DNA of 64,000 bases from Colletotrichum lupini (lineage: Eukaryota; Ascomycota; Sordariomycetes; Glomerellales; Glomerellaceae), in NCBI RefSeq assembly GCF_023278565.1, contig NC_064672.1, positions 4,960,001-5,024,000 of the forward strand. Reading direction: 5' to 3'. A program made the translations under genes and the position numbers. How positions within the stretch are numbered: the first letter of the stretch is position 1; each line of letters begins with the position of its first letter. This document shows positions 61,810-64,000 of the stretch, one piece after another. Below the pieces are notes generated by a model that saw nothing but the letters and a program-made list of their open reading frames with translations, did no database searches and was not told the origin of the DNA.

Positions 61810-63026
61810 TCACGTCCGTCTAGCCAACGGCATACCCTCCCTGACTTTAGCCCACTCGTCCAAATCCACATCGACAAAGCCAATGGCCCCCTCGGCGCCC
61901 TCCTCGGCCCTGCCATCGGCGTCCACGCCGCCCAGCTCCAGCTTGACCCGGCCCCAGGGATCGACGACCATGCTGTGGCCGTAGCTGCTCCGCTTCGGAT
62001 TGTGCGCGCCCACCTGCGCCGCGGCGACGACCCAGCTCTGCGTCTCGATGGCGCGGGCCCGGAGGAGGGTCTCCCAGTGCGCCTGGCCCGTCCGGATGGT
62101 GAAGGCGGAAGGGTAGAGGAGGATCTGGGCGGGGCCGTGGCCGCCGTTGTTGTCAGGGAGGAAGGGGCTCTTGGGTCCCGGGTGCGTCAGGGCGAGGGCC
62201 GGTTCGGGGAAGCGGAGGTCGAAACAGATGAGGCTGCCGGCGCGGCCGACCGGGGTGGGGAATGGGGCCGTGAGGGAGGGGCCGGCTTGGACTGTTGCGC
62301 TTTCTCGGAGGGCGCCGTAGTCGAAGAGGTGGAGCTTGTCGTAGGTTGCGGCTTGGAATATGGTGCCGTCTGCGTTGATCCAGAGGCTACGGTTGAGGAG
62401 CTTTGGAGTGGTAGTGGTGGCGTCTACGGCTGCGGCCGGCTTCTGGGCGTCTGTTGTGGGGACGTGGATGCCGACGTTCACGGCGACGGAGTGGGTCTTT
62501 GCTGCTTCCTGGAGGCCGAGGACGAAGGGGGACCGGGACTGCGGTTGAGCTAGGGAGAGGGATTCTTGCGGGCTTGAGGCGATGTAATCTGCGGCTTCGG
62601 GGAGGAAGAGGACCTAGGAAGAATACAGTGAGCGGCGCCTGTTGGTGTTGGTGTTGGTGGTGTTGTGGGGGTGGGCAGGAGGCAGACATGAAGCCATTTT
62701 TGTGCTTCAGGCTGCATTTGCATTGCAGGTCTCATGTGCAGCAGGATGGGATTGCGGTGAGAGAGAGGAAAGGAACAAGACGAGTGTTTTGATATCGACG
62801 CCCCCTTTGTTACGGACAGATGGGACGTACTTTGGCACCACCGACAGCGGCCTTGGCGACGAGCCTCACGCACTGCTCTAGGTTGTGGGACAGAGAGGCC
62901 GTGGAACAGATTTGACCGACAGCCTGTTCACGCCGAAGGGAAGAGGGGGCCGCATCAGTAAGTCATCTGCAGAGACACGTGGTCTTTGTTTGGGGGTGTG
63001 TTGGGCAGCCATACCGCGATCGCCAT
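61810..63026 (-). CDS. Carbon-nitrogen hydrolase, NIT2 type (deaminated glutathione amidase family)
   Basis: Three exons (63026-63015, 62923-62831, 62613-61810) give 302 aa. The first exon is only 12 nt (Met-Ala-Ile-Ala), but the join restores the typical family start MAIAAVGQICSTASLSHNL. The nitrilase-fold catalytic triad is complete: Glu ~41 (VLFLPE), Lys ~128 (YDKLHLFD) and Cys ~165 (LICFDLRFPE). The end ALARAIETQSWVVAAAQ-like segment and GHSMVVDPWG are also standard. Nit enzymes of this branch hydrolyse deaminated glutathione, a repair function; omega-amidase activity on alpha-ketoglutaramate is the close alternative. The protein has Ala/Thr and Pro/Gly-rich insertions near residues 90-105 and around the segment after the cysteine. 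Its 3' end faces the gene desert and poly-G cluster. Confidence 0.88.
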
Positions 63027-64000
63027 ATTGTTGAAGATACGGTGAGATGGAACTTTTTGGGGGAGGGATGTGTTTGGATTTGGATGAGATACTCATGCAA
63101 TGTAGGCGCGGGAACCTTTGGTAGGGGTTGGTCGTGTGGACTGATCTTGGAGAGAGGGAGGGAGAAAGTATGCTGGCCACGTGGCAGAGCAGATGAAGCC
63201 GTTCGGATGATTTTTCGTGAGGACTGTAGGGTGTGAAAGGTTGGCGATCTTTCATGCAAGCTATAATAGTTTCTTGGATGGGTTGGACGTCGGACGGGAG
63301 TGGGAGAGGAGGCATCATTCGTTGCGTTGGCGGGTGGGCCTGCTACCGCTTACCTTATCTGATGGTGGGATGCAGCGGGGTAAGGTAAGGCAAGGATGCT
63401 GCAATATTCAAGATATCTCCCGTCATTTTCATGTTTGTTGATCTGATACACTCTTCGCTGTTGATTCGACATTGGTGGAGAGACACTTTCGAAAACATAC
63501 CTTTTCTTTCGTACGAGGACCATGGACTCTTCGAATAATGATTTCCGTTTTCTTTGAACACTTCGAAACGCTCTGCGAGGCATGCATATGTGCCTCTGTT
63601 GCTCGAGGTAGTTGAGAAAGACTGGACCCAGACATACCTTTCGCGACACCGATTAGTCATGAGAAGTGAAATAAAATATCTAGCTGGTGGAATGGTTTCA
63701 TAATGTGAGAATGAGTTCTCAAGTGAGTTCTCAGAGTTCTCAAGACTTATGAGCTCACCGAAAGCCAGTGAGAATCCACAGCCAATAGGCGTGAGGACGT
63801 TTGGCCACCTCACTACCTGCATGTACCCTTTTAGCCCACCATCTTATCGTATCGTTCTTCTAACTGAATTTTTCGCGGGGCAACAGCACCAGATCGCGGG
63901 GCAAATTCAACGAGACTCACTTACTCACGGTACGACAGACAGCCCTGTACTAAAAGTAGCCTGCGTCTTGTCTGATGATTTTTGGCTTCATATGAGAGCC
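63027..64000. other. NIT2-like gene upstream region; no gene seen
   Basis: This is the promoter side of the NIT2-like gene, with GGTAAGG strings near 63,380 and a GAGTTCTCA repeat at 63,713-63,744. The short minus-strand frames at 63,350-63,822 show no family features. Confidence 0.5.
63713..63744. repeat. GAGTTCTCA direct repeat, three copies
   Basis: Copies start at 63,713, 63,725 and 63,734, each followed by A or G. The spacing is irregular but the copies are exact. Confidence 0.8.

Noticed and set aside
61420..61813. Frames encoding poly-Gly or poly-Pro
   Set aside because: They are produced only by the poly-G tracts.

Overview
The window looks like nuclear DNA of a filamentous ascomycete, probably a Sordariomycete. 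The genes carry short introns with GTAAGT-type donors and CTAAC-type branch sites, codons mostly end in C or G, leaders are pyrimidine-rich, and there is a block of DNA that looks fully RIP-mutated (repeat-induced point mutation). The genus cannot be fixed from sequence alone. Exon boundaries below were worked out by hand from splice signals and reading frame. All the multi-exon models given here close in frame.

Bases 1-33,260 are gene-dense. In order: the 3' end of a urea carboxylase/urea amidolyase gene (+); a TamA/Dal81-type Zn2Cys6 regulator (-); an AVT-type amino-acid transporter (+), divergent from the regulator across a GATA-rich promoter; a GPI-anchored aspartic protease (-); a PTAR1/Ecm9-like prenyltransferase alpha-repeat protein (-); GET1 (+); V-ATPase subunit a (+); the mRNA 3'-end endonuclease YSH1/CPSF73 (-); TFIID subunit TAF4 (+); a secreted alpha/beta hydrolase (+); a small unknown fungal protein (+); and a secreted aldose 1-epimerase (-). 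The first three form a nitrogen-use neighbourhood: an enzyme of urea breakdown, a regulator whose yeast relative acts on urea and amino-acid catabolic genes, and an amino-acid transporter.

Bases 33,260-61,810 are a 28.5-kb stretch with no long credible reading frame. It holds an AT-rich block (about 43,200-43,975) that contains no CpA or TpG over roughly 660 bases, many microsatellites, long poly-G/C tracts, and a set of recurring short motifs (TACGGAGTA, TACGGATA, GGTACC). The best coding candidate in it is a 32-codon reading frame at 52,061-52,159. It has strong codon bias, a plausible leader intron just upstream and a pyrimidine/CA-rich leader of about 1.2 kb.

Bases 61,810-63,026 encode a NIT2-like carbon-nitrogen hydrolase (-) with a 12-nt first exon. 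The final kilobase appears non-coding.
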